Below, in pieces: positions 44,128-53,594 of a stretch of DNA of 64,000 bases. This stretch comes from an uncultured Sutterella sp. (GTDB lineage Bacteria > Pseudomonadota > Gammaproteobacteria > Burkholderiales > Burkholderiaceae_F). The stretch is taken from the NCBI GenBank assembly GCA_958347955.1, contig CATVXH010000006.1:1-64000 (forward strand), given 5' to 3'. Both the position numbers and the translations under genes were made by a program. Within the stretch, counting starts at the first letter, position 1; every line of letters begins with the position of its first letter. Under the pieces are notes generated by a model. It searched no databases and had not been told where the DNA came from. It was given only the letters and a program-made list of their open reading frames with translations.

Positions 44128-45567
44128 TCAACTCGCGATCATCCGAGAGTCTCTGTGTTGAGACTTTTGATTGATGGCGTCTTTTTTCACTTTTTGTGTC
44201 AGGTGATAGATCACGTAGCAGAGGGCCGTGAAAGGCACGCCGCAGTAAAGCGCGATGCGTTGATCGGGATCGATTCCCATGCCGATCATTACAACGACGC
44301 ACATGACACCGCCCACAATCGGCACCCAGGGGAAGAGGGGGCTGACATATTTCAATTCAGAGAGGCTGCGCCCGGAGGCCACAAACTGCTTTCTGAAGCG
44401 GTAGTGCGCGACGCAGATGCTAAGCCACACGGCAACAGTCGAAAAGCCCACGATCGAGGTAAGAATCACAAAGACGGTGTCGGCGGCCATGACGCTGGAA
44501 GCCAGGGCAAGCAGCCCGCCCAGCATGCTGAATGCCAAGGCGTTCACTGGCACTCCGCGCTTGTTGAGTTTGGCAAGGCTGGCGGGCATCATGCCGTCGT
44601 GACCCAAGGACCACACCATGCGGCCGGAGGCGAATAGCCCGGTATTGGCCGATGACAGGATTGCGGTGATGATCACAAAGTTAAAAATGTCTGCCGCGTA
44701 GGGGATGCCCATTTGCTCAAAAACGGTGATGAAGGGGCTCTTGGACACTGAGGCGGCTTCAGGCGGCAAAAGTGTGGCGACAATCAAAACCGTGCCGACA
44801 AAAAACACCACAAGGCGCAACAGTGACGCGCGCACCGCCATCGGGATCACCTTTTCGGGGTTGTTGGTTTCACCGGCCGCCACACCGATCAGTTCAGTGC
44901 CGGAGTAGGCGAAACAGACAGTCACCATGGTGAAAAGAAGCGGGGTGATGCCATTGGGCAATAATCCGCCGTCGCCCACAAGGTGGGTGAGACCCGGAGA
45001 GCCGGATTCGCCGAAAGGAATCACGTCAAAGAAAGCGCAGGCGCCCAAAACAATGAACACCTGAATCGTCACCACTTTAATGATGGAGAGGAAAAATTCG
45101 CTTTCAGCAAAAAAGCGGGTGTCGATCACGTTGAGCAAAAAGATAATCGCTCCGAAAATCAAGCACCATGACCAGACCGGTACCTGCGGGAACCAGTATT
45201 GCATGGCAAAGCCCACCGCGGTGAAAGCGGTGCCGAGGGTGACGGTCCAGTTAAGCCAATACAGCCAAGCCACGGCGTAGCCCGAGGCCGGAGAAATGTA
45301 TTTGCTTGCGTACAAGTGAAAGGAACCGGGTTCTGGATGCGCCACGGAAAGCTCTCCGAGGCTTAACATGATCAGATACACCATGAAGGCGCCGATCAGA
45401 TACGCCAACACGGTGCCGAAAGCGCCGACGTTCGCGATGATGTGACCCGTTCCGAAAAAGAGTCCGCTGCCGATCACGCCGCCGAGACTCAACATGATAA
45501 GGTGGCGCAATTGCATCGAGCGTTGAAATTGGGACTCGTTGTTCGCCGTAATATTTTGGGAGTTCAT
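44128..45567 (-). CDS. Amino-acid permease, AAT/APC family
   Basis: A 479-residue, 12-helix permease. The N-terminal IMLSLGGVIGSGLFFGTG is the substrate-binding signature of the amino-acid transporter family (GabP, AroP, ProY, YifK and others). I chose the ATG at 45567 (MNSQNI) since AAAGG lies six bases ahead; an earlier ATG at 45594 lacks a site. Substrate cannot be read. It is divergent from argH. Confidence 0.85.
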   Translation of the reverse strand: MNSQNITANNESQFQRSMQLRHLIMLSLGGVIGSGLFFGTGHIIANVGAFGTVLAYLIGAFMVYLIMLSLGELSVAHPEPGSFHLYASKYISPASGYAVAWLYWLNWTVTLGTAFTAVGFAMQYWFPQVPVWSWCLIFGAIIFLLNVIDTRFFAESEFFLSIIKVVTIQVFIVLGACAFFDVIPFGESGSPGLTHLVGDGGLLPNGITPLLFTMVTVCFAYSGTELIGVAAGETNNPEKVIPMAVRASLLRLVVFFVGTVLIVATLLPPEAASVSKSPFITVFEQMGIPYAADIFNFVIITAILSSANTGLFASGRMVWSLGHDGMMPASLAKLNKRGVPVNALAFSMLGGLLALASSVMAADTVFVILTSIVGFSTVAVWLSICVAHYRFRKQFVASGRSLSELKYVSPLFPWVPIVGGVMCVVVMIGMGIDPDQRIALYCGVPFTALCYVIYHLTQKVKKDAINQKSQHRDSRMIAS

Positions 45568-45594
45568 AATGCCTTTCCCCCAAAGTGCTGTCAT

Positions 45595-45878
45595 TGCGAT
45601 CTAGCGCCGAGGGTACAGGCTTTTACCCAAGGACTCAGGATCTTGTCTTCGACGAGTAATTTCTCGCTTCGAAGCTAGTCCGACAATAACAACGTGTTTT
45701 CAAAAGATGTCCGTCGTCCAAACGTTCATCTAGCGCTTTTCTCGGAGGTTGTCTCCTCCGATACGGTGGTCAAAACATTTAACGGTTTTATCGTTTGACA
45801 CCGCGATCTTAGGGATAAATGCCATCGATATCAATAGTTGTAAGAAAAAAAAATAATTTCCTCTAAAGCTATGCACTA
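45595..45878. other. Divergent intergenic region, permease side
   Basis: Together with the next two entries this fills the 460 bp between the permease and argH. It contains a CGGAGG/CCTCCG hairpin near 45741-45760 and must hold the permease promoter, which I could not place. No coding sequence seen. Confidence 0.4.
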
Positions 45879-45913
45879 AATATGCCGAGTAAAAGCGCCG
45901 GGTCGGCATATTT
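45879..45913. promoter_or_regulatory. Perfect 11-bp dyad upstream of the argH promoter
   Basis: AAATATGCCGA, 13 bases, TCGGCATATTT. No T-run follows, so it is not a usual terminator. Its centre lies about 65 bp ahead of the likely start of transcription, a plausible place for an activator or repressor. Confidence 0.55.
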
Positions 45914-45935
45914 GCCATTGGATGGTGTTTCTTTT

Positions 45936-45952
45936 TTGGAACAAAAATTGCT
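45936..45952 (+). promoter_or_regulatory. Candidate sigma-54 (-24/-12) promoter of the argH operon
   Basis: TTGGAACAAAAATTGCT has GG and GC exactly 10 bases apart and differs from the TGGCAC-N5-TTGCT consensus at one key position. It lies about 80 bp ahead of argH. No sigma-70 promoter of similar quality was seen nearby. Confidence 0.55.
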
Positions 45953-46030
45953 TTTCCTCCCCTCAACACCTTACTCAAAGAAGTTATCGAATCGTTAAAA
46001 TTTGGAAGATTCTTCAATGGGAGACAAAAA

Positions 46031-47425
46031 ATGTCCGATGCAATGTGGGGCGGTCGTTTTGACCTGCCGATGGACCATCTGGTTCAGGAATTTAATGCGA
46101 CAATTTTGATTGAAAAGCGCGTAACGCCTTTTTCCATTATCGGCAGCACGGCTCACGTGCATATGCTTGCCGCCCAAAATATTTTGACGCAGCAAGAAGC
46201 CGAACAGATTTTGCAAGGGTTGGATGCCGTCCGAAAGGAAGTTGAGGACGGCAAATTTGTATTTGATGTGGCCGATGAAGATATTCAAATGGCCATTGAG
46301 CGTCGGGTCACTGAGATCGTGGGGCCGGTGGGCGGCAAGATGCATACGGCTCGATCCAGAAATGACCAGGCTCAGCTTGATGTGCGTCTTTACACTCGCC
46401 ACGCCATCGTCGAAATTATTAAAGCAATCCGTGAACTTCAGCGCGCGATCATTGCCAAATCCGAGCAGTATATGGGTGTGATGTTCCCGGGTTACACGCA
46501 TTTTCAAACCGGTCAGCCTATTTTGTTCTCGCATTGGATGATGGCCTATTTCTGGATGCTTGAGCGCGATATCGGGCGTTTTGAAGATGCGTATAAACGT
46601 TTAAATGTTTGTCCTTTGGGCGCGGCGGCCATGGCGGGCACCACGTTTCCCATTGACCGAGCCATGACGGCGGCGGAAATGGGGTTTGAAGGACCGAGTG
46701 AAAATTCTGTCGATACAATCGGCGACCGTGACCATTTGATCGAAACCGACTCCGCGGCCGCCATTTGCATGATGCATTTAAGTCGCCTGTGTGAGGAAAT
46801 CGTGCTCTTTACGAGCCAGGACATTCACTTTTTCGAATTGTCGGATGATTTCTGCACGGGTTCTTCCATCATGCCTAATAAGAAAAATCCCGATATCGCT
46901 GAAAAAATTCGCGGAAAAGCGGGGCGTGTGTTCGGAAATCTGCAGGCAATGCTAACGATGATGAAGGGGTTGCCTTTGGCATTCAACACCGATATGAGTG
47001 AGGATAAGGAACCCACCTTTGATTCCGTTGACACGCTTCACATGAGTTTGCGGATTTTGAAGCCCATGCTTGAAAAAATGACTGTCAATGCGCAGCAGAG
47101 CCGTTTGGGCGCGGGCAGAGGGTATTCCAACGCAACGGACTTGGCCGACTATCTCGCCCGCAAAGGCATACCGTTCCGTCAAGCCCACCACATTGTCGGA
47201 CACATTGTGAATTACTGTGTGAAACACAACACGGATTTGGAAAAGATGACACTTGAAGAATACCGTCAATTCTCCGATGCCATTGAAGACGATATTCACC
47301 AATTCATTACGCTTGAGGCTTGCGTGGCGGCTCGCCGTTCGTTTGGCGGAACCGCGCCTGAATGCGTGATAGAGCAAATTTCACGCGCCAAAGCCCGTCT
47401 GAACGTAACGCATTGCGGAGTTTAA
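46031..47425 (+). CDS. argH: Argininosuccinate lyase (or a close catabolic relative)
   Basis: A 464-residue fumarase/aspartase-superfamily enzyme that splits argininosuccinate into arginine and fumarate. The signature loop GSSIMPNKKNPD is intact and HTARSRNDQ matches the substrate motif, with Ala in place of the usual Gly. GGGAG precedes the ATG. It heads an operon with an ornithine-cyclodeaminase homologue (2 bp after) and an aminotransferase, and has a sigma-54-like promoter. This is unusual for a housekeeping argH, so a specialised role is possible. Confidence 0.88.
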   Translation: MSDAMWGGRFDLPMDHLVQEFNATILIEKRVTPFSIIGSTAHVHMLAAQNILTQQEAEQILQGLDAVRKEVEDGKFVFDVADEDIQMAIERRVTEIVGPVGGKMHTARSRNDQAQLDVRLYTRHAIVEIIKAIRELQRAIIAKSEQYMGVMFPGYTHFQTGQPILFSHWMMAYFWMLERDIGRFEDAYKRLNVCPLGAAAMAGTTFPIDRAMTAAEMGFEGPSENSVDTIGDRDHLIETDSAAAICMMHLSRLCEEIVLFTSQDIHFFELSDDFCTGSSIMPNKKNPDIAEKIRGKAGRVFGNLQAMLTMMKGLPLAFNTDMSEDKEPTFDSVDTLHMSLRILKPMLEKMTVNAQQSRLGAGRGYSNATDLADYLARKGIPFRQAHHIVGHIVNYCVKHNTDLEKMTLEEYRQFSDAIEDDIHQFITLEACVAARRSFGGTAPECVIEQISRAKARLNVTHCGV

Positions 47426-47427
47426 AG

Positions 47428-48369
47428 ATGCTCACATTATCTCAAGACGATGTTTTAAAGATTTTGCCCAAGGTGGATGTATTCACAACCGTTGAGGCGA
47501 TGTTTGGCGCGTTGGGGCGGGGCGAAGCCGTTCAACCCAAGCAGGTGCAGACACTGTTTCCCGGCAATAAAGGCGATTACATCAATTACAGCGGCGTTTG
47601 GATGAGCGCGGGAGTTTATGGTCTTAAGACCTCTCCTTTTATCGTGCACGATAAAGGCTACACCGTGACGGCTTGGACTTTGTTGATGTCAACCGAAACC
47701 GGCGAACCGATGCTGCTTGTCGACAGCTCCCGTTTGACTCTTGAGCGCACGGCCGCGACGACCGCCGTGGCTGTGAAATATCTGAGTAAAAAAGAAGCGA
47801 AAAAACTGGCTGTGATCGGTTCCGGCGCTCAAGCCCTTGCCCACATCCGATATGTCAGCGGATTGAGAAATTGGGAGTCGATCAAAGTTTGGTCACTCAA
47901 TAGCGCGGAACTGACCGCCGAAAAGCAAGAAGAATTTAAGCGCGCGGGCAACGGTGTGTTGGAGTTCGCGCCGACAAAAGAAATCGCGCTCGAAGAAGCC
48001 GACGTCATTTTGCTTTGCACGAGCGCGGCGAGCGCTGTCATCAAAGCCTGCGATATTAAAGGCTCTGCCCTTATCACCTCAATTTCCACCAATGCGCCGG
48101 GCGCGCACGAAATTGATCCGGCGATGTTGGCGAATATGGAAGTGTACTGTGATTGCACGGCAACGACCGCGACGGTGGCAGGCGAAATGAAGTTGGCCGC
48201 TCAATCGGGTTGCTGGAGTCCCGAGATGGTCAAAGGGGATTTGGGAGCGTTGGTTAACGGTTCTTGTCCGGTGCCGACCGGTGACAAACCTGTCTTTTTC
48301 CGCTCAATCGGTCAAGGTTTGGAAGACGTGGCGGTTGCGTTGGCGGTTATGAAAGAGTTTCAAAAATAA
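47428..48369 (+). CDS. Ornithine cyclodeaminase / mu-crystallin family protein
   Basis: A 313-residue NAD(P)-binding protein of the OCD family. The Rossmann signature KLAVIGSGAQALAHI is at about 136-150, and LVDSSRLTLERTAATTAVA precedes it. Members convert ornithine to proline, or reduce cyclic imines such as pyrroline-2-carboxylate, or make alanine. The ATG at 47428 follows TAAAG, 2 bp after argH. Which reaction applies is not readable; context points to arginine-, ornithine- or imino-acid chemistry. Confidence 0.82.
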   Translation: MLTLSQDDVLKILPKVDVFTTVEAMFGALGRGEAVQPKQVQTLFPGNKGDYINYSGVWMSAGVYGLKTSPFIVHDKGYTVTAWTLLMSTETGEPMLLVDSSRLTLERTAATTAVAVKYLSKKEAKKLAVIGSGAQALAHIRYVSGLRNWESIKVWSLNSAELTAEKQEEFKRAGNGVLEFAPTKEIALEEADVILLCTSAASAVIKACDIKGSALITSISTNAPGAHEIDPAMLANMEVYCDCTATTATVAGEMKLAAQSGCWSPEMVKGDLGALVNGSCPVPTGDKPVFFRSIGQGLEDVAVALAVMKEFQK

Positions 48370-48381
48370 TGGTGATCAAAA

Positions 48382-49503
48382 ATGAAAATTAAAGTGTTCG
48401 GTGTTGAACAGTGGATGAACGAGTGGGAAACCAAGTGCGCCTACAACGTCGCGGAAACCTGTGTGGAATCCATTACAGTTAAAGAACTTTTGCAGATGGC
48501 GGGAGTGACTCCCGAACAGATGACACAGGATTTGATGAGCAAAAAGCTCACCTACGGGTGGATTGAAGGCAGCACAAAAGTGCGTGAGCTTATCGCCGGT
48601 CTTTATCAAAAGCAAAGCGCCGCCAATGTGGTGACCACCCATGGCTGCATCGGCGCCAACATGCTTATTCACGAAACACTTGTTGAGCCCGGTGATCATG
48701 TCATTTCAGTGATTCCTACCTATCAGCAACACTATTCCATTCCGGAAAGTTTTGGCGCCAACATTGAGACATTGCGCTTAAAACCCGAAAACGGTTTCCT
48801 GCCTGATCTCAATGAATTGCGGGCGATGGTTAAACCCGACACGAAGCTTATCTGCATCAACAATCCCAATAATCCGACCGGCGCTTTGATGAATGAAGCG
48901 ATGCTTCGAGAAATCTGTGATATCGCCCGTTCTGTGGATGCGTGGCTTTTATGTGACGAGGTTTACCGGGGATTAACTCAAAGTGAGGAGTACAGCCCTT
49001 CTGTTGCCGATCTCTATGAAAAGGGCATCAGCACCGGCAGCATGTCCAAGGTCTTTAGTTTGGCGGGGTTGCGTTTCGGTTGGATTGCGGCTCCCAAAGA
49101 ACTTATCGCTGCGGTTCTGTATCACCGCGATTACAACACCATCAGTGTCGGCATGCTGGATGAATACTTCGCGGAACTCGCGCTTGGCGCTAAAGATAAA
49201 ATCTTGGAAAGAAATCGCGCGATTATTCGTGAAAATCTCCAAATTTTAGACGATTGGGTTAAAACCACTCCGAGAGTCTCTTATGTAAAACCCAAAGCCG
49301 GGACAACCGCCTTTGTGCATATTGATACCAAGCTGACGTCGCACGAATTTTGTGAGCGCTTGGTTAAAGAAAAAGGGGTGATGTTCACGCCGGGTTCGGC
49401 CTTGCACACCGAAGGCTTTGTCCGAATTGGCTATGCGAATAATAAGGAAGTGCTCAAGAAAGGCTTGGAATTGACAAGCGAATTTTTGAAGGAAGTGCCG
49501 TAA
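48382..49503 (+). CDS. PLP-dependent aminotransferase, class I/II
   Basis: A 373-residue fold-type I enzyme. The PLP lysine is K223 in TGSMSKVFSLAGLRFGW; N164, D192 and Y195 of the cofactor site are in NNPNNPTG and LLCDEVYRG. A normal-length aminotransferase. It follows the OCD gene by 12 bp and closes the operon. Capreomycidine-synthase-like enzymes that act on arginine derivatives belong to this broad class, but I cannot assign a substrate. Confidence 0.82.
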   Translation: MKIKVFGVEQWMNEWETKCAYNVAETCVESITVKELLQMAGVTPEQMTQDLMSKKLTYGWIEGSTKVRELIAGLYQKQSAANVVTTHGCIGANMLIHETLVEPGDHVISVIPTYQQHYSIPESFGANIETLRLKPENGFLPDLNELRAMVKPDTKLICINNPNNPTGALMNEAMLREICDIARSVDAWLLCDEVYRGLTQSEEYSPSVADLYEKGISTGSMSKVFSLAGLRFGWIAAPKELIAAVLYHRDYNTISVGMLDEYFAELALGAKDKILERNRAIIRENLQILDDWVKTTPRVSYVKPKAGTTAFVHIDTKLTSHEFCERLVKEKGVMFTPGSALHTEGFVRIGYANNKEVLKKGLELTSEFLKEVP

Positions 49504-49508
49504 CGCAG

Positions 49509-49529
49509 CTCCCGAGGATTTCTCGGGAG
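49509..49529 (+). terminator. First hairpin after the aminotransferase
   Basis: CTCCCGAG pairs with CTCGGGAG, followed by only TTT. Probably a weak terminator backed by the next hairpin. Confidence 0.5.
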
Positions 49530-49559
49530 TTTGCCTGAAATTTCTTTTGAATCAAAGAA

Positions 49560-49585
49560 AAAGCCTGCTCGCGGAGCAGGCTTTT
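49560..49585. terminator. Bidirectional terminator, argH operon and tRNA-Asn
   Basis: AAAGCCTGCTC pairs with GAGCAGGCTTT around GCG, with A-runs before and T after. On the plus strand it backs the argH operon; on the minus strand it directly follows the tRNA genes. Confidence 0.85.
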
Positions 49586-49589
49586 AAAA

Positions 49590-49665
49590 TGGCTCCCCGA
49601 GTTGGGTTCGAACCAACGACCTGCGGATTAACAGTCCGTCGCTCTACCGACTGAGCTATCGGGGA
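49590..49665 (-). tRNA. tRNA-Asn (GTT), copy 1
   Basis: 76 bases on the minus strand, starting TCCCCGATAGC and ending CTCGGGGAGCCA with encoded CCA. The acceptor stem TCCCCGA pairs with TCGGGGA. The anticodon loop reads CTGTTAA, so the anticodon is GTT (Asn). The T loop GGTTCGAACCC is intact. Confidence 0.96.
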
Positions 49666-49706
49666 ATGAAGAAGTTCAAAATTTGAACTCAATCATATAA
49701 ATTGTG

Positions 49707-49782
49707 TGGCTCCCCGAGTTGGGTTCGAACCAACGACCTGCGGATTAACAGTCCGTCGCTCTACCGACTGAGCTATCGGGGA
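49707..49782 (-). tRNA. tRNA-Asn (GTT), copy 2
   Basis: Identical in sequence to copy 1 and 41 bp upstream of it on the same strand, so both come from one precursor. A strong promoter lies directly upstream. Confidence 0.96.
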
Positions 49783-49795
49783 ATCGAGATTGAGA

Positions 49796-49823
49796 ATTCT
49801 ACGCAATCCAACAAAAAAAGCAA
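49796..49823 (-). promoter_or_regulatory. Promoter of the tRNA-Asn pair
   Basis: On the minus strand TTGCTT, 16 bp, TAGAAT, ending 14 bases before the mature 5' end of copy 2. Confidence 0.65.
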
Positions 49824-50135
49824 GGGTATTTGAAAAAATCTTTTCAAGAATTCGCTCCTGTCCGCAACGATCCAAAATAATTTGATTTCTAAATTAGGTT
49901 CAATTTCAGATAACTTCTCAACCGATTAAATAACCCAAGGTATTAGAGAGTCTTTTCAGTCTCTCCGGCGGCAACGCCACCGATAAAAGAATTCGCCATC
50001 GGTGAATTAAAGAAGTCGCTAATAGCTCATTTAGCTTCTGTCAATACGATGACCGTCAATCATCAGTGCGTTGGTCACTTTATTTCAATACAGCGTTAAA
50101 ATCGAAGAAGCGCCCACCTAACGCAATTAACGACC
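49824..50135 (+). other. Leader region of the autotransporter gene
   Basis: About 310 bp without a gene. It contains small hairpins (AGAGACT/AGTCTCT-like near 49945 and AATTCGCC/GGTGAATT near 49990-50008). A GTTAAAATC sequence near 50094 may be a -10 element. No ribosome site of note precedes the ATG. Confidence 0.35.
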
Positions 50136-53100
50136 ATGAAACGCTTTTTCTGGCAAATCCCTGTTCTTGGCATTCTTGGAGTTTGCTCTCAGATCTCCTG
50201 GGCTAGTTATGATCTCTTTTTCCCTGAAGACACTGACTTATTTCGGTTGCACATTCTTGAACAAGGCGAATCCGATAATTTATGGGGGGTCGCTGCGCAA
50301 GGTACGGTCGATAAGAATGAAATCAACAGCCTCTACGAGGGGCTCGATTATTGGGCTCGGATACTGGCTCCTCAGGCAGCCAATACAAACCCCATTCCCA
50401 TACTTATTTTCCCAAGTAACGCAGAAGGTGCCGCGGCGCTTAGCGTTTCTACTGTAGATTTCGATGATCTGACTTTTTTAGCGTCAGCTCTCACTCATGA
50501 GGATTATGAATCGCGGTTGCAAAACTTCCTGGCCAGCCTGCCGGAGGATGAATGGGTATCTTTTGACGATTTCAAATCAGCCGCCATACAAATAGGTACT
50601 CTTGACTGGTCACACGAGCCGCTCCATGCCCTTCCTGGCAATGGCGATGAGTTCCACCTGCCAGCAACGATTGTGCATGAGCTTACCCATGCTCTGGGCA
50701 TCTTGACACAAGTCTCAATAACTCCTAACGGCCAGTATGCTTTTATGAACGATTATTTTGGCCTCTGGGGCCAGGGACTGAGAGATTCCAACGGAAAGCA
50801 AGCAGAAAGCGGAATGACAATTTCCATTGGCGGCACAGAGTATGATGAAAATTTCGTCTTAGACAATAACACCTACTATTCCGGTGTCTACTTTACAGGC
50901 GATCATGTTCAGGAAGTTCTGGGCGAGGGGACAACGCTTTCTTTTCCGGAAGTCGGACTGAAGCAATATGAAAAACTAGTTCCTGGTCTTCCTGTGAACG
51001 GAGCGGAACCTGATTCCAACGGAGTTATTTCCCCTGAACTTTCCCATATTGAGTTGCAAAATGGCCTCTTGAGCCATCAAAATTGGCGCAACTGGACTAT
51101 ACCCATGGAGGCAGAACTGGCAGCTTTGCAAGATGTGGGCCTCAAGTTCGACAGAAAGCAGCTTTTTGGCTATTCCATCTACGCCAGTGGCTCGGAAGAT
51201 AAGCTAAACGAGTTCACTAATACTAATGGCTATTACGCCAGAGAAAATGGACAGTGGCTCGTGGGAACGCCTAATGAGACCCGTCTGGGTATTGGTTTGC
51301 ACATCTACGGAAGCTACAACAAAGTTACTCAGGCCGCCGACATACTCACTGTGGGCGAAGACGCTGTGGGTATTCGTGTAGAAGGCGTGGAAAACCACCT
51401 CACCATTGACAAAAATATAAGCATTAAGTCTGACGGTCCCAGGGGGGCCGCTTTGCTTGTTTCATACGGTCGGGATCATACGATCAATCTTGAGGGGGAC
51501 GTTTCTGCTCTGGGCGAGCAGGGTATCGCCGCGCGATTTGACTTTGGAGACAATATCCTCGGCAATGACCAAGAATATCGAGGATCTTGGTTGTGGCAGG
51601 GTGGTTATGCGACTGATGATGAGATACTGTCCAAGATTAACGGTCCTTTGGTTAAGGTCTTCAATGTATCCGGAAGCCTCAGGGGCCGTGAGGCAGCCAT
51701 ATATATTGACGAAAGCGCCTTTGTCAAAGAAATCAATATTCTTCCCGGAGCCACGCTTGAGGGTGACATTATCTCCAAGTGGGACCCTAACAATCCCAAG
51801 ATCCATTCTTTAGCTCCTGATTCCGAAGAACTATACACGTCTCTTACCTTTGGCTATGACGTCTCGGATGATGGCTCCGCCCTTCAGTCGGGGGATTCTG
51901 ATTTCTCTCTGAACTATGCCGGAAATATTAACGGCCCCTCCATTGATATGACTCATAAGAGCGGCGATCTCACTCTATCAGGAAAGATCAATGTCCATTC
52001 CTTACAAAATGAGGGTTTTCTGACTTTAACCGGCAAAGATGTGAGCAAACATCAAGTCACTGTGGAGGACACATTTATCAATACTCGGGGAGCGACACTT
52101 GAGACGGGTTTTGATGCCGGCGGTCATGTCAACAGCATACAGGCCGGCTCCGCGGACCTTAAAGGAACCCTCCTCGTACGACCGGTGCGTGATTTCTATG
52201 CATCTGAAGATACCATTGAGCTTCAGTCCCCGGTGGATATTCAGGGATCGGGCGCTCTTAAAGCAAACATGACGGTAGCCTTGGCTGAACAGATCGACTC
52301 GCCTACTCTGTCATTTGCTATGAAAGTGGACAATTTTACAGATAATGGTTCAATGCCTTCTGTATTTGCGAGCAGATCTGATAATGCCTACAGTCAATAT
52401 GCCCTTGATACCGCTTCCAGATCTACGGGGCATGCGTTGGATTTCATTGCCGATAAGGCTCGCGGAGACATGCAAGATCTTCTGGAAGCTCTGGATTGGT
52501 CAGCGCCCGACGGCAGTGACGTAGCGGACGCTCTGAAGCGGCTTGGTCCGGGAGCCTATGACGTGGCTGCCAGAGCCTCGTTGATCCAGCAAAACGAAAT
52601 TAATCTGCTTGTTTTACGTCGACTGATGGCAACGCAAACTGACGGAGTCCGGGCCGAGCATGGCCTCTTCGTAGGTCGGAACGACGAAGGCTCTCGGTTG
52701 TCCGGCAGCCAGCGTGAAACCAAAAACACCGACACTTGGCAATTCTGGGTCACACCTTACGGTGGCAGCTCTTTTCAGGATAGTCACAAAAATATTTCTT
52801 CCTGGAAGAGCAAAGGTGTGGGCCTGATTGTTGGCGCAGACCGTCATTTACAATCCGATCTGGATGTCGGTTTTCATCTGGCCCTGGCCACTCGACGCAC
52901 TCATGTGAAAGACAACGAGAAAGCTTTGGCCGACACAACCTCCGCCTTCTTTGGTCTACAGGCTATTTATGCCCCAGACTCTTGGAATGGGCTGTACCTT
53001 ACGGGGCAAGGTCGCATTGGTGTTGAAAACGGTAAGATGGATAGAACCATTTCCATCAACGGCTACAACAGACAGGTTGAAAGTCGTTGGACCGGTTTGG

Positions 53101-53594
53101 CCGGATCGTTGCAAGCGGGTCTGGGCTGGGACGCACATTTTGACTTTGAGCCGGGCCGTTTCACGATGGGACCTCTGGCCTTCGTCGAGTATGCCTTCTT
53201 GCACCGCCCATCCCTGGATGAGGACAAGGGCGGCGCAGCTAATTTGGATGTGGACGACACCACGTACGATTCTCTGCTTATGAATCTTGGACTCCATGCG
53301 GGGTGGCAGACAATTCTGCCCGGTGGCAATCATCTTAAGTGTGATGTTCTGGCGGCTTGGCGCCATGAGCTTCTCGACCTCTCCTTTGCTACCTCTGCCG
53401 CATTTGTCGGCTATGGAGCTCCGCGCTTTGAATCGGACACCGATCTACCCGGCAGAGACAGTCTGCTTTTACAGGCGGGATTCGCGCTCTCAAGTAATAA
53501 AGACTTCACGGCCAAATTGGACGTAGGGGGCGAGTTTTTCCGTCAAGATTACACGGGGATGAACATAGGCTTAGACTTGTCTTGGCAGTTTTAA
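50136..53594 (+). CDS. Autotransporter with an N-terminal zinc-metalloprotease-like passenger
   Basis: An 1152-residue type Va secreted protein. A Sec signal peptide covers about residues 1-23 (ending ISWAS). Residues about 25-340 form a domain with the zincin motif H181-E-L-T-H185; the metzincin third ligand expected six residues later is absent (HALGILT). ISPELSHIELQNGLLSH near residue 300 resembles the later metal and Met-turn region of matrixin-like domains. Residues 350-800 look like a beta-helix passenger. From about residue 870 there is an outer-membrane beta-barrel ending in WQF. The function could be surface proteolysis or adhesion. Confidence 0.85.
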   Translation: MKRFFWQIPVLGILGVCSQISWASYDLFFPEDTDLFRLHILEQGESDNLWGVAAQGTVDKNEINSLYEGLDYWARILAPQAANTNPIPILIFPSNAEGAAALSVSTVDFDDLTFLASALTHEDYESRLQNFLASLPEDEWVSFDDFKSAAIQIGTLDWSHEPLHALPGNGDEFHLPATIVHELTHALGILTQVSITPNGQYAFMNDYFGLWGQGLRDSNGKQAESGMTISIGGTEYDENFVLDNNTYYSGVYFTGDHVQEVLGEGTTLSFPEVGLKQYEKLVPGLPVNGAEPDSNGVISPELSHIELQNGLLSHQNWRNWTIPMEAELAALQDVGLKFDRKQLFGYSIYASGSEDKLNEFTNTNGYYARENGQWLVGTPNETRLGIGLHIYGSYNKVTQAADILTVGEDAVGIRVEGVENHLTIDKNISIKSDGPRGAALLVSYGRDHTINLEGDVSALGEQGIAARFDFGDNILGNDQEYRGSWLWQGGYATDDEILSKINGPLVKVFNVSGSLRGREAAIYIDESAFVKEINILPGATLEGDIISKWDPNNPKIHSLAPDSEELYTSLTFGYDVSDDGSALQSGDSDFSLNYAGNINGPSIDMTHKSGDLTLSGKINVHSLQNEGFLTLTGKDVSKHQVTVEDTFINTRGATLETGFDAGGHVNSIQAGSADLKGTLLVRPVRDFYASEDTIELQSPVDIQGSGALKANMTVALAEQIDSPTLSFAMKVDNFTDNGSMPSVFASRSDNAYSQYALDTASRSTGHALDFIADKARGDMQDLLEALDWSAPDGSDVADALKRLGPGAYDVAARASLIQQNEINLLVLRRLMATQTDGVRAEHGLFVGRNDEGSRLSGSQRETKNTDTWQFWVTPYGGSSFQDSHKNISSWKSKGVGLIVGADRHLQSDLDVGFHLALATRRTHVKDNEKALADTTSAFFGLQAIYAPDSWNGLYLTGQGRIGVENGKMDRTISINGYNRQVESRWTGLAGSLQAGLGWDAHFDFEPGRFTMGPLAFVEYAFLHRPSLDEDKGGAANLDVDDTTYDSLLMNLGLHAGWQTILPGGNHLKCDVLAAWRHELLDLSFATSAAFVGYGAPRFESDTDLPGRDSLLLQAGFALSSNKDFTAKLDVGGEFFRQDYTGMNIGLDLSWQF

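Noticed and set aside
49590..49782. Tandem tRNA-Asn genes as an integration site for an island
   Set aside because: Both copies are complete and no integrase or partial tRNA repeat lies next to them; the duplication looks like ordinary gene dosage.
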